Source: a bacterium
Lineage (GTDB): Bacteria; Bacillota_I; Bacilli_A; Izemoplasmatales; UBA1188
Length of the DNA: 42,167 nucleotides
Reading direction: 5' to 3'
Assembly (NCBI GenBank): GCA_017541975.1
Contig: JAFXYB010000024.1
Span: forward strand, 1 to 42,167
The notes under the pieces are model-generated. The model ran no database searches and had not been told where the DNA came from. It worked only from the letters and a program-made list of their open reading frames with translations. A program made the position numbers and the translations under genes. The stretch's first letter is position 1. Every line of letters starts with the position of its first letter. Below, one piece after another: positions 16,372-24,696 of the stretch.

Positions 16372-17664
16372 ATGAAAAAATGCTTTATTTTTGCCATTAT
16401 GATGGTATTTATTGCTTTAGTCGGCTGTTCTGGTACTAAAAAAACTGCACCAAAAGAAAGTTTCAAGTACAGCGCTCCAACTAACTATGATGAAAATCTT
16501 TCTTTTGAAAGAACACTTACTGACTATGAAATTGTGACACTTTATGAAGATATTGCAAGACAATGCAAAGAGATTCAATCAATCACTCATAAAGCATATT
16601 CTTATAGCTGTGGTGCCTCACAGAATTATGCATATACTGAAACACAACTTGATTTCTATGAAGACACTGCAAGCAAGATAAAAGTTAAAAATGCTAGTAA
16701 GTCTATAAGAAATGGTATTGAAATTGAAGAGGAAACAACAAGCGATATCTACAGTTTCATTCTTGCTGGAAAACATGTCTATGTTACTTCATCATCAGAT
16801 CCAAACGATAGTTCTATTCAATATTTGAATTTTGATGGAGATGATGCAAGTTATTATTTAGAAGCCACTTTAAATGTAACAATACTTGGATCTGGCCAAA
16901 CCTTCAATTATTATTATGATAGAGGAAATCGCTATATCGTTTATGCAAAATATACTGAAGAATCTACTCCAAAATTGGTTGGAAATGAGACAAAAACAGA
17001 AAACACTATCTCAAGAAGACAATACATAATGAAAATTGATAAGAATGGTAAGATATTAAAATCAACAATATACACTGAAAGCCTCTCAAATTATAATAAA
17101 CAAACTGGTGATTACTATGATAGCCTTTATACTACCAGCAAGCAATCAGAAGAAGGTGTATTCAAATATGGAAATAGAAGATTTAGACCAGAAGTAAATG
17201 AAATGCTTGGAAAGAAAACATATCTTCTTGCTGATAGTACTCAAGTTAAGGTGAATACTGCATATTTAAGTTCAAATCAAAATGTAGTTAAGGGATCCTT
17301 CTTAACAGATTATCCAGATTATTCATTTGATAAAAAAGATATCAATAATGGAAAGATAAAAGTTGTTGTTTCTTTAGATGATGATAATGCATTCCTAACA
17401 TCTTTCACTGTTGATTATGTCATTTATGATTTCACTACTAACGATATTCAAAGGAAATCACAAACTGTAACCGCAGATTTCACGGAAGTACTAGGGTCTT
17501 CACTTTCTCTTTATGAAACAACTACAGGAGAAAAATTCTTCTACACAGAAGCTAAAATGGCTCTAACATTTGATATTGACTATAGTTTGAATGAAACTAC
17601 TGGTGAACTAACAGTTAATAGTGTTTCATATAATGGTGTAGACATTCTCCCATTTGTTGATTGA
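16372..17664 (+). CDS. Lipoprotein of unknown function
   Basis: 430 residues from ATG 16372, chosen because AGGAG lies 7 bases upstream and the N-terminus is then a proper lipoprotein signal (MKKCFIF...LVGC, acylated Cys19). An ATG 14 codons earlier has no RBS. The mature protein is rich in Tyr, Ser, Thr, Asn and Asp, with many beta-strand patterns (YTETQLDFYEDTASKIKVK, ISRRQYIMKIDKNGKILK), resembling outer-face proteins of beta-sheet fold that wrap or bind ligands. No family is recognised. It is probably monocistronic. TGCTATCAT (16331-16339) could be an extended -10, and a terminator follows at 17687-17717. Confidence 0.85.
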   Translation: MKKCFIFAIMMVFIALVGCSGTKKTAPKESFKYSAPTNYDENLSFERTLTDYEIVTLYEDIARQCKEIQSITHKAYSYSCGASQNYAYTETQLDFYEDTASKIKVKNASKSIRNGIEIEEETTSDIYSFILAGKHVYVTSSSDPNDSSIQYLNFDGDDASYYLEATLNVTILGSGQTFNYYYDRGNRYIVYAKYTEESTPKLVGNETKTENTISRRQYIMKIDKNGKILKSTIYTESLSNYNKQTGDYYDSLYTTSKQSEEGVFKYGNRRFRPEVNEMLGKKTYLLADSTQVKVNTAYLSSNQNVVKGSFLTDYPDYSFDKKDINNGKIKVVVSLDDDNAFLTSFTVDYVIYDFTTNDIQRKSQTVTADFTEVLGSSLSLYETTTGEKFFYTEAKMALTFDIDYSLNETTGELTVNSVSYNGVDILPFVD

Positions 17665-17686
17665 TAAAGTATACCTTAATTATTTT

Positions 17687-17717
17687 AGGTGATGTTATTT
17701 AGCATCACCTTTTTTTG
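17687..17717 (+). terminator. Intrinsic terminator after the unknown lipoprotein gene
   Basis: AGGTGATG (17687-17694) pairs with CATCACCT (17703-17710) followed by a run of six T. The end of the T-run is shared with the start of the following 34-bp repeat. Confidence 0.9.
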
Positions 17718-17746
17718 TACATTCAATAATACAAATAGTATTTATA
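17713..17746 (+). repeat. 34-bp direct repeat, copy 1, containing the promoter of the ORF6N gene
   Basis: TTTTGTACATTCAATAATAC followed by AAATAGTATTTATA. It matches copy 2 (18778-18811) at 32 of 34 positions; the inner 28 bases match at 27. A likely promoter spans it: CATTCA (17720-17725), 17 bases, TATACT (17743-17748). The spacer contains AATAC-N5-GTATT, an inverted repeat placed where a repressor could block the promoter. Confidence 0.85.
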
Positions 17747-17799
17747 CTATAAAGAAGTGATACAAATAAAGACTGATAAGAATTGGATGGTGCTAAAAA

Positions 17800-18771
17800 A
17801 TGGATAATGAAATGATGGTTCTAGAACTAAATAATGAAACTATTGAATCTATGATTTATGCGATTCGAGGTCAAAAGGTAATGCTTGATTTTGAACTAGC
17901 TAAAATCTATGGTTATGAAACTAATGCTTTCAATCAACAAGTAACTAGAAATATAAAAAAATTTCCTGAAAGATATCGATTTCAATTAAATAAAAATGAA
18001 TTAGATTTGGTGAAGTCACAATTTGTGACATCACGAAAAAATTTTTATAGTGGACAGTATGGAGGAACTAGAAAGTTGCCTTATGCCTTTACAGAACAAG
18101 GTGTCTATATGCTTATGACCGTTCTTAAGGGTGAATTAGCTACTAAACAAAGTATTGCACTAATTGATGCCTTTAAGCAAATGAAGGATTATATCATTGA
18201 AAGTAAGGGTTTAATATTGAACACAAATTCATATATAGAATCTAAGTTTTCTTTATATGATAGAAGATTTGAAAACATTGAAAACAAGTTAGAAATAGTT
18301 ATGGATAATTTTGTTGATCCTAGCACATATAAACATTATCTTATTTTAAATGGTGAAAAGGTTGAAGCTGATATCGCTTATCAATCAATATATAAACTTG
18401 CCAAAGAATCAGTATATGTAATAGATAACTATGCCGATATTAAAACATTGCAGTTGTTAAAATGCTTGAATTCAAATATTGAAATTATTCTTTTTACAGA
18501 CAACAAAGGTAAAAATAATCTAAATTCTAATTTTATTAATGACTTTAAAACAGACAGTTGTTTAAACATTTCTCTAAAGAAAAACAATAATATATTTCAT
18601 GACAGATATATTGTATTAGACTATTGTGCAAGAAGTGAAGTTATCTACCACTGTGGAGCATCCAGCAAAGATGCTGGTAATAAAATAACCACTATTACAA
18701 AAATAGAAGAAAAAGAATTATATAAATCATTAATTGCCAAAATACTAAATAACGAAGAATTGAAGTTATAG
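17800..18771 (+). CDS. ORF6N-domain DNA-binding protein fused to a PLD-like domain
   Basis: 323 residues. The N-terminal about 110 residues are an ORF6N domain: VMLDFELAKIYGYETNAFNQ (27-46), NIKKFPERYRFQL, LPYAFTEQGVYML. This domain is related to KilA-N and is common in phage antirepressors and in mobile or defence loci. A short coiled linker (about 140-165) follows. The C-terminal about 150 residues hold AKESVYVIDNYAD, ILFTD and FHDRYIVLD, an HxRx4D variant of the phospholipase-D HKD motif, then YHCGASSKDAG. Single-HKD proteins of this type may dimerise to form an active site, and activity here is uncertain because Lys is replaced by Arg. The gene sits between two near-identical repeats upstream of comFA. 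A mobile origin or a regulatory role is inferred, not shown. Confidence 0.85.
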   Translation: MDNEMMVLELNNETIESMIYAIRGQKVMLDFELAKIYGYETNAFNQQVTRNIKKFPERYRFQLNKNELDLVKSQFVTSRKNFYSGQYGGTRKLPYAFTEQGVYMLMTVLKGELATKQSIALIDAFKQMKDYIIESKGLILNTNSYIESKFSLYDRRFENIENKLEIVMDNFVDPSTYKHYLILNGEKVEADIAYQSIYKLAKESVYVIDNYADIKTLQLLKCLNSNIEIILFTDNKGKNNLNSNFINDFKTDSCLNISLKKNNNIFHDRYIVLDYCARSEVIYHCGASSKDAGNKITTITKIEEKELYKSLIAKILNNEELKL

Positions 18772-18777
18772 AAAGTG

Positions 18778-18811
18778 TTTTATACATTTAATAATACAAA
18801 TAGTATTTATA
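18778..18811 (+). repeat. 34-bp direct repeat, copy 2, containing the promoter of comFA
   Basis: TTTTATACATTTAATAATAC followed by AAATAGTATTTATA; differs from copy 1 at two positions. It contains CATTTA (18785-18790), 17 bases and a perfect TATAAT (18808-18813), with the same AATAC-N5-GTATT inverted repeat in the spacer. The comFA start is 15 bases after the -10, so the leader is very short. Confidence 0.85.
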
Positions 18812-18828
18812 ATGGTGAGGATTAAAAA

Positions 18829-19962
18829 ATGAAAATATTAAAAAAGATGATTCCATGTTCAAAATACCTATCTGAATCCATTGTTGAGGGGGTATGTATA
18901 CTCTGCAATTCTAAAAATATAATAGATGATAAATGTTTAGACTGTGGTACCAGTAATATCCCTCTATTCTATCTTGAAAGAAAAGTAAATATTAAGAAAC
19001 ACATACTCAAAATGTCCTTTTCTCTATCAGATGCTCAAAAGGAAGCATCTTCATTTTTTCTATCTCATTATAAGAATAGAAGTGCTGCATTTTTAAATGC
19101 TGTATGTGGTTCAGGCAAGACAGAAGTGATGTATGAAACGATATTATGTTCGCTAAATTCAGGTGAAAAACCACTTATCGCTATACCGAGAAAAGAAATA
19201 GTAAGAGAATTATATTATAGACTTAAAAACGTTTTTCCAAACACGGTTATTAAATATTTAGATGGTGAAAATCATGATGATAATGCTGATTTAATCCTTT
19301 CAACCGTTCATCAATTAATAAACTATAAAGATGAATTCGATTTAATAATTCTTGATGAGGCAGATGCCTTCCCTTATGCCAATAATGATTTTTTAAAAAG
19401 GCTTGTCCAAAAAGCTTTAAAAAAGAATGGTATTTTATTCAAGATGAGTGCTACTGAAAAAGAATTCATTGAAGATGATCGTTATACAATGAATAGAAGA
19501 TATCATGGAAGAAACTTATCAATGCCAATCTTTTATAAAATGAAATCAAAATATGTTACATCAAGTAATGAATTCAAAGAAATCTTAAACACTAATCGAA
19601 AAGTAATCATCTATGTATCAAGCGTCCATAAAGCTGAAGAGTTATCAGATGAACTAGGCTGTGAATGTTGCACATCAAAAAATGCCCGTACTGATGAAAT
19701 TATAAATTCCTTCAAAAAGAACAATGATAAACTTTTAGTATCAACCACCATTCTTGAAAGAGGTATCACAATTAAGAATCTCGACTGTATCATTTATGAT
19801 GCAAGTGAAACGGTTTTTACTCATCAAACAATCATCCAGATATGTGGTAGAGTTGGAAGAAGTTATGATGATCCATTTGGAAATATCTATATCTTTTTTG
19901 AAAAGAATTCTTTCAAATTTGATTTAGTAAAAAGCTATATCAAAAGGATGAATGAATCATGA
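18829..19962 (+). CDS. comFA: ComFA-like DEAD-box helicase/translocase
   Basis: 377 residues, somewhat shorter than Bacillus ComFA (about 460). An N-terminal four-Cys zinc finger (Cys23, 26, 36, 39) precedes the helicase core with Walker A CGSGKTEV (93-100), IAIPRKEIVREL, DEADAFPY (176-183), MSATEKE, and C-terminal motifs including STTILERGITI and QICGRVGRS. ComFA is the ATP-driven membrane-associated motor for uptake of single-stranded DNA in natural transformation. DEADAFPY and the zinc finger distinguish it from PriA-type helicases. The stop overlaps the following comFC-like gene (ATGA). Its promoter lies in repeat copy 2. Other late competence genes (comE, comG) are not in the window. Confidence 0.9.
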   Translation: MKILKKMIPCSKYLSESIVEGVCILCNSKNIIDDKCLDCGTSNIPLFYLERKVNIKKHILKMSFSLSDAQKEASSFFLSHYKNRSAAFLNAVCGSGKTEVMYETILCSLNSGEKPLIAIPRKEIVRELYYRLKNVFPNTVIKYLDGENHDDNADLILSTVHQLINYKDEFDLIILDEADAFPYANNDFLKRLVQKALKKNGILFKMSATEKEFIEDDRYTMNRRYHGRNLSMPIFYKMKSKYVTSSNEFKEILNTNRKVIIYVSSVHKAEELSDELGCECCTSKNARTDEIINSFKKNNDKLLVSTTILERGITIKNLDCIIYDASETVFTHQTIIQICGRVGRSYDDPFGNIYIFFEKNSFKFDLVKSYIKRMNES

Positions 19963-20321
19963 GATGTTCTATTTGTCATAAGCCATTCTTCCACAACATC
20001 TCTTTTAAAAATCTCTTTTATTTTAATTTTATTTGCTCAAACTGTGTTCAATATTTAAAACCTAAAAAACTCTCTATCCCAATAGATGATGGTTATTTGT
20101 TAAATTATTATTATTTCACTGATGATGAAACTATCGAAAGAGAATTAACCCTAAGATTATTTAATGCAATAAAAGGAATTATCAAAGATAATTATAATTC
20201 TTTAATTCTATTCTTAGATGATGATACATTTCCATTCATCAACTATTTTAGATTCAAAGAAAACATAACTTTAATAAGTATTGTCTTTGAAGATTTAGAA
20301 TATATTCTTTCAAGCGATTAA
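19959..20321 (+). CDS. Short ComFC-like protein with double zinc finger, lacking a phosphoribosyltransferase domain
   Basis: 120 residues. It starts with two CxxC pairs, CSIC (3-6) and CSNC (26-29), as the zinc ribbon of ComFC does, and it overlaps comFA by the ATGA motif exactly where comFC is expected. The following residues (YYYFTDDETIERELTLRLF, SLILFLDDD) may echo the ComFC core, but no PRPP-binding motif (DD-x-x-T-T-G) is present and the protein stops about 100 residues short. The downstream DNA to 20421 shows no continuation in any frame, so this looks like natural shortening rather than a single frameshift. Function in DNA uptake is possible only by position. Confidence 0.7.
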   Translation: MRCSICHKPFFHNISFKNLFYFNFICSNCVQYLKPKKLSIPIDDGYLLNYYYFTDDETIERELTLRLFNAIKGIIKDNYNSLILFLDDDTFPFINYFRFKENITLISIVFEDLEYILSSD

Positions 20322-20372
20322 ACATAGTTTAAAAATAATTATGAAGTTTTTGTAAAATTTTCACAAAATCTA

Positions 20373-20400
20373 TATACAAAAAAATAAAAAATGATAGAAT
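20373..20400 (+). promoter_or_regulatory. Candidate promoter for hpf
   Basis: TATACA (20373-20378), a 16-base spacer and TGATAGAAT (extended -10, hexamer 20395-20400), the same extended -10 as in front of arcA. A TTTTGT...ACAAAA inverted repeat (20348-20368) lies just upstream. AAGGAGG precedes the ATG. Confidence 0.5.
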
Positions 20401-20421
20401 GAAGATAAGGAGGAACATTTT

Positions 20422-20943
20422 ATGCAATTAGACATAAGAACCAAAGGTATCAAACAAACAGATGAAATCAGAGCCTATCTGATTAAAAAACTCTCAAAAC
20501 TTGATCGTTTTACTACTAGACCACTAGACGCAAAAGTAATGCTCAAGACTGAAGGAAAGCAGGTAAAGGTAGAAATCACAATTCCTATCGGACACCTAAT
20601 TCTTCGATCAGAAGAAGTAAATCAAGAATTATTTGTTGCGATCGACAAATGTGCAGAAAAACTTGAGAAACAAGTTAAATCAAACAAGCACAAACTCGTT
20701 AGAAGCTTACAGGATAAAGATGGAATCAATGATCTCTTCATCGATACTCCAGAACCTGATAAGATGGTCAATAGTGCTGTCAAGATTAAACAATACAAAC
20801 TAGAAATAATGACATTTGATGAGGCTGTAACTCAACTAGAACTTCTAGGTCACTCCTTCTATGCATACAAGAATGATAAAGAAAACGTATGCATAGTGTA
20901 TCTAAGAAGAGATGGAGAGTACGGTTTAATCGAAACATTCTAA
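20422..20943 (+). CDS. hpf: Long-form ribosome hibernation promoting factor
   Basis: 173 residues. The N-terminal about 95 residues form the ribosome-binding domain (MQLDIRTKGIKQTDEIRAYL, KVEITIPIGHLILRSEEV, LFVAIDKCAEKLEKQVKS). The C-terminal about 55 residues (IKQYKLEIMTFDEAVTQLEL, GHSFYAYKN, VYLRRDGEYGLIE) are the dimerisation domain of the long HPF type. It binds idle ribosomes and joins two 70S particles into 100S dimers in stationary phase or stress. Position before secA and prfB matches Bacillus gene order. It has its own promoter and a terminator (20959-20995), so it is expressed apart from secA. Confidence 0.95.
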   Translation: MQLDIRTKGIKQTDEIRAYLIKKLSKLDRFTTRPLDAKVMLKTEGKQVKVEITIPIGHLILRSEEVNQELFVAIDKCAEKLEKQVKSNKHKLVRSLQDKDGINDLFIDTPEPDKMVNSAVKIKQYKLEIMTFDEAVTQLELLGHSFYAYKNDKENVCIVYLRRDGEYGLIETF

Positions 20944-20958
20944 ACACATTTTATTCTT

Positions 20959-20995
20959 AAATAGGAGCCAGATTTTGGCTCCTTATTTTTATTTT
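20959..20995 (+). terminator. Intrinsic terminator after hpf
   Basis: AAATAGGAGCCA (20959-20970) pairs with TGGCTCCTTATTT (20976-20988) with one bulged base, followed by T-rich sequence. Confidence 0.88.
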
Positions 20996-21022
20996 TAATA
21001 AAAAAATAAATATCTATGTTAT

Positions 21023-21052
21023 TATAATTATGATGCATCATTAATGATGCAT
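21023..21052 (+). promoter_or_regulatory. secA -10 element with a perfect 20-bp palindrome at the transcript start
   Basis: TATAAT lies at 21023-21028 without a clear -35. Starting five bases later, ATGCATCATTAATGATGCAT (21033-21052) is a perfect palindrome. It would sit at +1 to +20 of the transcript and just before the AAAGGAGG RBS. It could be an operator or a 5' hairpin affecting secA translation or mRNA stability. Confidence 0.65.
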
Positions 21053-21072
21053 GAGTAATAAAGGAGGTAAAT

Positions 21073-23586
21073 ATGGCTATTAACCATAAAAAAGATAACC
21101 GTATAAGAGGTTTCCTTCAGAAAAAGTTAGAAAAGAAAGCTCTTCAAGTTATTGCTAAAGAAGAGGATTATAAATCTTTTGAAGATGAAGATTTTATTAA
21201 GAAAACCGAAGAATTTAAAGAAAGATATAGAAATGGTGAATCTTTAGATTCACTTTTAATAGAAGCTTATGCTCTAGCATCTGTTGCAGCCTATAAATAT
21301 ACCAATATGAACCCATTCAAAGTTCAAATAATGGGTGCTATTGTTATTCATGGTGGTAATATTGCAGAAATGAAGACTGGTGAAGGTAAAACTTTAACAG
21401 CCGTTCTTCCTGCATATTTAAATGCCTTAACTGGTAAAGGTGTTCACATCGTCACAGTAAACGAATACCTTGCTGGTCGTGAAGCTAATGGTATTATCGG
21501 CGATCTATTTAGAAAACTTGGTTTAACTGTTGGTCTAAACCTAAGAGAAATGACATCAGAAGAAAAGCGTAATGCTTATAACTGCGATATCCTCTACACT
21601 ACCAATAACGAAGTTGGTTTCGACTATCTTCGTGACAATATGGTAATTAAGAAAGAAGATTTAGTTCAAAGAGATTTAAACTTCGCTATTGTCGATGAAG
21701 TAGACTCAGCTTTAATTGATGAAGCGAGAACTCCACTCATCATTTCGGGTGGCGCTAGAAACACAGAAAAACTCTATGAACTTGCTGATGATTTCGTTAA
21801 ATATTTAAGTGAAGATGACTATCTAATTGATATTAAACAAAAAACTATAGTTTTAAGTGAATCAGGTATCGCTAAGGCAGAAAGTCATTTCAACATTGAA
21901 AACCTTTATGATATCAAAAACGTTGTACTCCTTCACAATATCGATAATGCTTTAAGAGCGAACTACATCATGCAAAGGGATGTTGACTATGTTGTTCAAG
22001 ATAACACAGTTATCATCGTCGATCCATTCACAGGTCGTCTAATGCATGGTAGACAGTTCACTGAAGGCTTACACCAAGCCTTAGAAGCTAAAGAACACGT
22101 TGAAATCAAGAAAGAAACTACAACTCTTGCGACAATCACATTCCAAAATTTCTTTAGAATGTACAATAAGCTCGCAGGTATGACTGGTACAGCTAAAACT
22201 GAAGAAGAAGAATTCATCAACATCTACAACATGAAAGTTGTGGAAATCCCAACAAACATGCCAGTTATAAGAATAGATGCTAACGATAAACTCTTCGCAA
22301 CTAAAGATGCTAAATTCAAAGCACTCGTTAGAGATGTTAAAGAAAGACATGAAAAAGGCCAACCAATCCTAATCGGTACTATTGCCGTTGAAACATCAGA
22401 ACTCGTTTCAAAGATGTTGACTCGTGAACACATTCCACACAAAGTCTTAAATGCTAAACAACACGAAAAAGAAGCCGAAATCATCCTCCACGCTGGTGAA
22501 TTTGGTGCCGTTACTATCGCCACAAACATGGCTGGTCGTGGTACCGATATCAAACTCGGTGAAGGTGTAAGAGAAGTTGGTGGTCTTGCCGTTCTTGGTA
22601 CAGAGCGTCATGAATCAAGACGTATCGATAACCAGTTAAGAGGTCGTTCTGGTCGTCAAGGTGACCCAGGTTATTCATGTTTCTATATGAGTGCTGAAGA
22701 TGATTTAATGGCAAGATTTGGTAGTGAAAGATTTAAAGCTCTCATCTCAAGAGCATTAATGCTCCAAAATGGTGATCTTGAAGATTCTCTCGACTTTGGC
22801 ATCTTCTCAAGTTCAATCGAAAGAGCTCAAAAGCAAATTGAAGGTAACAACTACGATCAACGTAAGAACGTCCTAAAATACGACGAAGTAATGCGTAAAC
22901 AAAGAGAAGTTATCTACGCACAAAGAAGAGATATCCTCTTCCATGAATCTATTGAACCAACCATCTTCAATATCATCGAACAAACCTTAAGACGTGTAAT
23001 CGATAACCACACAGTTATTGGTAGAGATATCACAATTGAACAAGAAGAACTTTTAAAAGATTTAGATGGTAAATACTTCCCTAAGGGTTTCATCCTTATC
23101 GATGACTTACAAGGAAGCGTTAGTGAAGTTACAGAAACTCTCTATAATGCATACCACACATGTATAAATGAAAAGAAAGCACAAATCGACCCATCAGTAT
23201 TTGAAGAATTCTATAAAGCAGTAATGCTTAGAGTAGTAGATACTTACTGGATGAGACATATCGATACTATGAGCGATTTAAGACAGGCAGTATCACTCCA
23301 AGGTTATGCCCAAAAAGATCCATTACGTGAATACCAGGAACAAGGTTTACGTCTCTTCCAAGAACTCGTTGTCAATATTCAAAATGATACTACAAGTTTT
23401 ATCCTTCGTGCTCAAGTTAGACAAAACACTGAACGTGAACAAGTCATGAAAGCGCAAGGAACCAACAGAGGCGAAACTGAACAAAAGAAGAAACCAAAAA
23501 CCAATATGGGTGTTGTAAAGGTTGGAAGAAACGACCCTTGCCCATGTGGTTCAGGAAAGAAATATAAATATTGTCACGGAAAGTAA
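21073..23586 (+). CDS. secA: Protein translocase ATPase SecA
   Basis: 837 residues, full length. SecA is the ATP-driven motor that pushes preproteins through the SecYEG channel. Walker A is in EMKTGEGKT (99-107), Walker B is DEVDSALIDEARTP (208-221), and the second nucleotide-binding fold contains ATNMAGRGTDI and LRGRSGRQGD. The C-terminus ends in the SEC-C zinc motif with Cys823, Cys825 and Cys834 in CPCGSGKKYKYCHG, which binds SecB or lipids in other bacteria. AAAGGAGG lies before the ATG. The downstream prfB gene begins 6 bases after the stop, as in many Firmicutes. The palindrome at 21033-21052 may add regulation. Confidence 0.98.
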   Translation: MAINHKKDNRIRGFLQKKLEKKALQVIAKEEDYKSFEDEDFIKKTEEFKERYRNGESLDSLLIEAYALASVAAYKYTNMNPFKVQIMGAIVIHGGNIAEMKTGEGKTLTAVLPAYLNALTGKGVHIVTVNEYLAGREANGIIGDLFRKLGLTVGLNLREMTSEEKRNAYNCDILYTTNNEVGFDYLRDNMVIKKEDLVQRDLNFAIVDEVDSALIDEARTPLIISGGARNTEKLYELADDFVKYLSEDDYLIDIKQKTIVLSESGIAKAESHFNIENLYDIKNVVLLHNIDNALRANYIMQRDVDYVVQDNTVIIVDPFTGRLMHGRQFTEGLHQALEAKEHVEIKKETTTLATITFQNFFRMYNKLAGMTGTAKTEEEEFINIYNMKVVEIPTNMPVIRIDANDKLFATKDAKFKALVRDVKERHEKGQPILIGTIAVETSELVSKMLTREHIPHKVLNAKQHEKEAEIILHAGEFGAVTIATNMAGRGTDIKLGEGVREVGGLAVLGTERHESRRIDNQLRGRSGRQGDPGYSCFYMSAEDDLMARFGSERFKALISRALMLQNGDLEDSLDFGIFSSSIERAQKQIEGNNYDQRKNVLKYDEVMRKQREVIYAQRRDILFHESIEPTIFNIIEQTLRRVIDNHTVIGRDITIEQEELLKDLDGKYFPKGFILIDDLQGSVSEVTETLYNAYHTCINEKKAQIDPSVFEEFYKAVMLRVVDTYWMRHIDTMSDLRQAVSLQGYAQKDPLREYQEQGLRLFQELVVNIQNDTTSFILRAQVRQNTEREQVMKAQGTNRGETEQKKKPKTNMGVVKVGRNDPCPCGSGKKYKYCHGK

Positions 23587-23592
23587 TTATTG

Positions 23593-24696
23593 ATGGATAG
23601 AATAGCCCTCAAACAAAATCTAGATCAAATCAAACCTCATTTTACTGACCTAGAGAATGTTTTAAATATAGCTAAACTTAATTCTCAAATAGAGAGCCTA
23701 ATGAAGCAAACTGAAGATGCTTCTTTTTGGCAAGATCAAGCTAAAGCTAAGGCTATCTTCCAACAATTAAACGATTTAAAATCCAAAAAAGAGATGTATG
23801 AATCTCTAAAATCATACCTAGATAACCTAGATCTCATCTATGAACTTTCAGTAGAAGATCCAGACTCACTTAATGAAAGTGATGAAATTCTATCATCTTA
23901 TGAATCTCTCTACCACACACTTGAAACTGAACTCCTCCTAAACGAGGAACAAGATAAACTAAACTGCATCTTAGAAATCCATTCAGGTGCTGGTGGCACT
24001 GAAAGTCTAGATTGGTCAGAAATGTTATTTAGAATGTATAAGATGTTTGCGATAAAGCACAAATTCAAAATGACTATCTTAGATTACCAAGAAGGTGAAG
24101 AAGTAGGCATAAAAAGCGTATCAATCCTTCTTGAAGGATTGTACGCCTATGGCTATTTGAAGAGTGAATCTGGTGTTCATCGCCTCGTTCGCTTATCACC
24201 ATTCGATTCTGATCACGCAAGACATACCACTTTCGCAAGCGTACTTGTGACTCCAGAAATCACCGATGAAATAAATATCGAACTCAATGAACAAGATCTA
24301 AGAATCGATGTCTTCCATTCATCAGGTGCCGGCGGGCAGAGTGTTAATACCACAGATAGCGCAGTAAGAATCACTCACATTCCATCAAAAATCGTTATCA
24401 CTTGTCAAAACGAAAGAAGCCAAATCCAAAACAAGGAAACCGCTCTTAAAGTTTTAAAGAGTAGACTCTACCAAATCGAACTTGAAAAGAGAAAAGCTGA
24501 AATCGATAAACTAAATAATAAATCACAAATTTCATTTGGTTCGCAGATTAGAAGTTATGTATTCCATCCATACACCCTTGTAAAGGACCACAGAACTCAA
24601 TATGAAACTTCACAAGGTGATAAAGTGATGAATGGTGAACTTGATGATTTTATAAACGCATACCTAAGATGGTATAAAGGTGATAATAATGATTAA
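23593..24696 (+). CDS. prfB: Peptide chain release factor 2, without programmed frameshift
   Basis: 367 residues from ATG 23593 (a TTG at 23590 is in frame one codon earlier). RF2 recognises TGA and TAA. Its tripeptide anticodon SPF (202-204) and the catalytic GGQ (247-249 in SSGAGGQSVN) are present. The N-terminal coiled region runs in one frame through the place where most RF2 genes carry the CTT-TGA +1 frameshift (here FTDLENVLNIAKLNSQIES, 17-35), so no frameshift is used and RF2 autoregulation by that route is absent. Translational coupling to secA is likely, and recX starts inside its 3' end. Confidence 0.96.
   Translation: MDRIALKQNLDQIKPHFTDLENVLNIAKLNSQIESLMKQTEDASFWQDQAKAKAIFQQLNDLKSKKEMYESLKSYLDNLDLIYELSVEDPDSLNESDEILSSYESLYHTLETELLLNEEQDKLNCILEIHSGAGGTESLDWSEMLFRMYKMFAIKHKFKMTILDYQEGEEVGIKSVSILLEGLYAYGYLKSESGVHRLVRLSPFDSDHARHTTFASVLVTPEITDEINIELNEQDLRIDVFHSSGAGGQSVNTTDSAVRITHIPSKIVITCQNERSQIQNKETALKVLKSRLYQIELEKRKAEIDKLNNKSQISFGSQIRSYVFHPYTLVKDHRTQYETSQGDKVMNGELDDFINAYLRWYKGDNND

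Noticed and set aside
17800-20321. Prophage or full defence island around the ORF6N gene
   Set aside because: No integrase, capsid, methylase or other phage or defence gene is adjacent; the neighbours are competence and housekeeping genes.
22081-22553. Open frames on the - strand within secA and similar long antisense frames elsewhere
   Set aside because: They lack RBS and family motifs and lie opposite well-conserved genes; they arise from codon bias.
23593-23700. Programmed frameshift site in prfB
   Set aside because: No CTT-TGA or in-frame TGA is present; the reading frame is continuous from its start to the stop.
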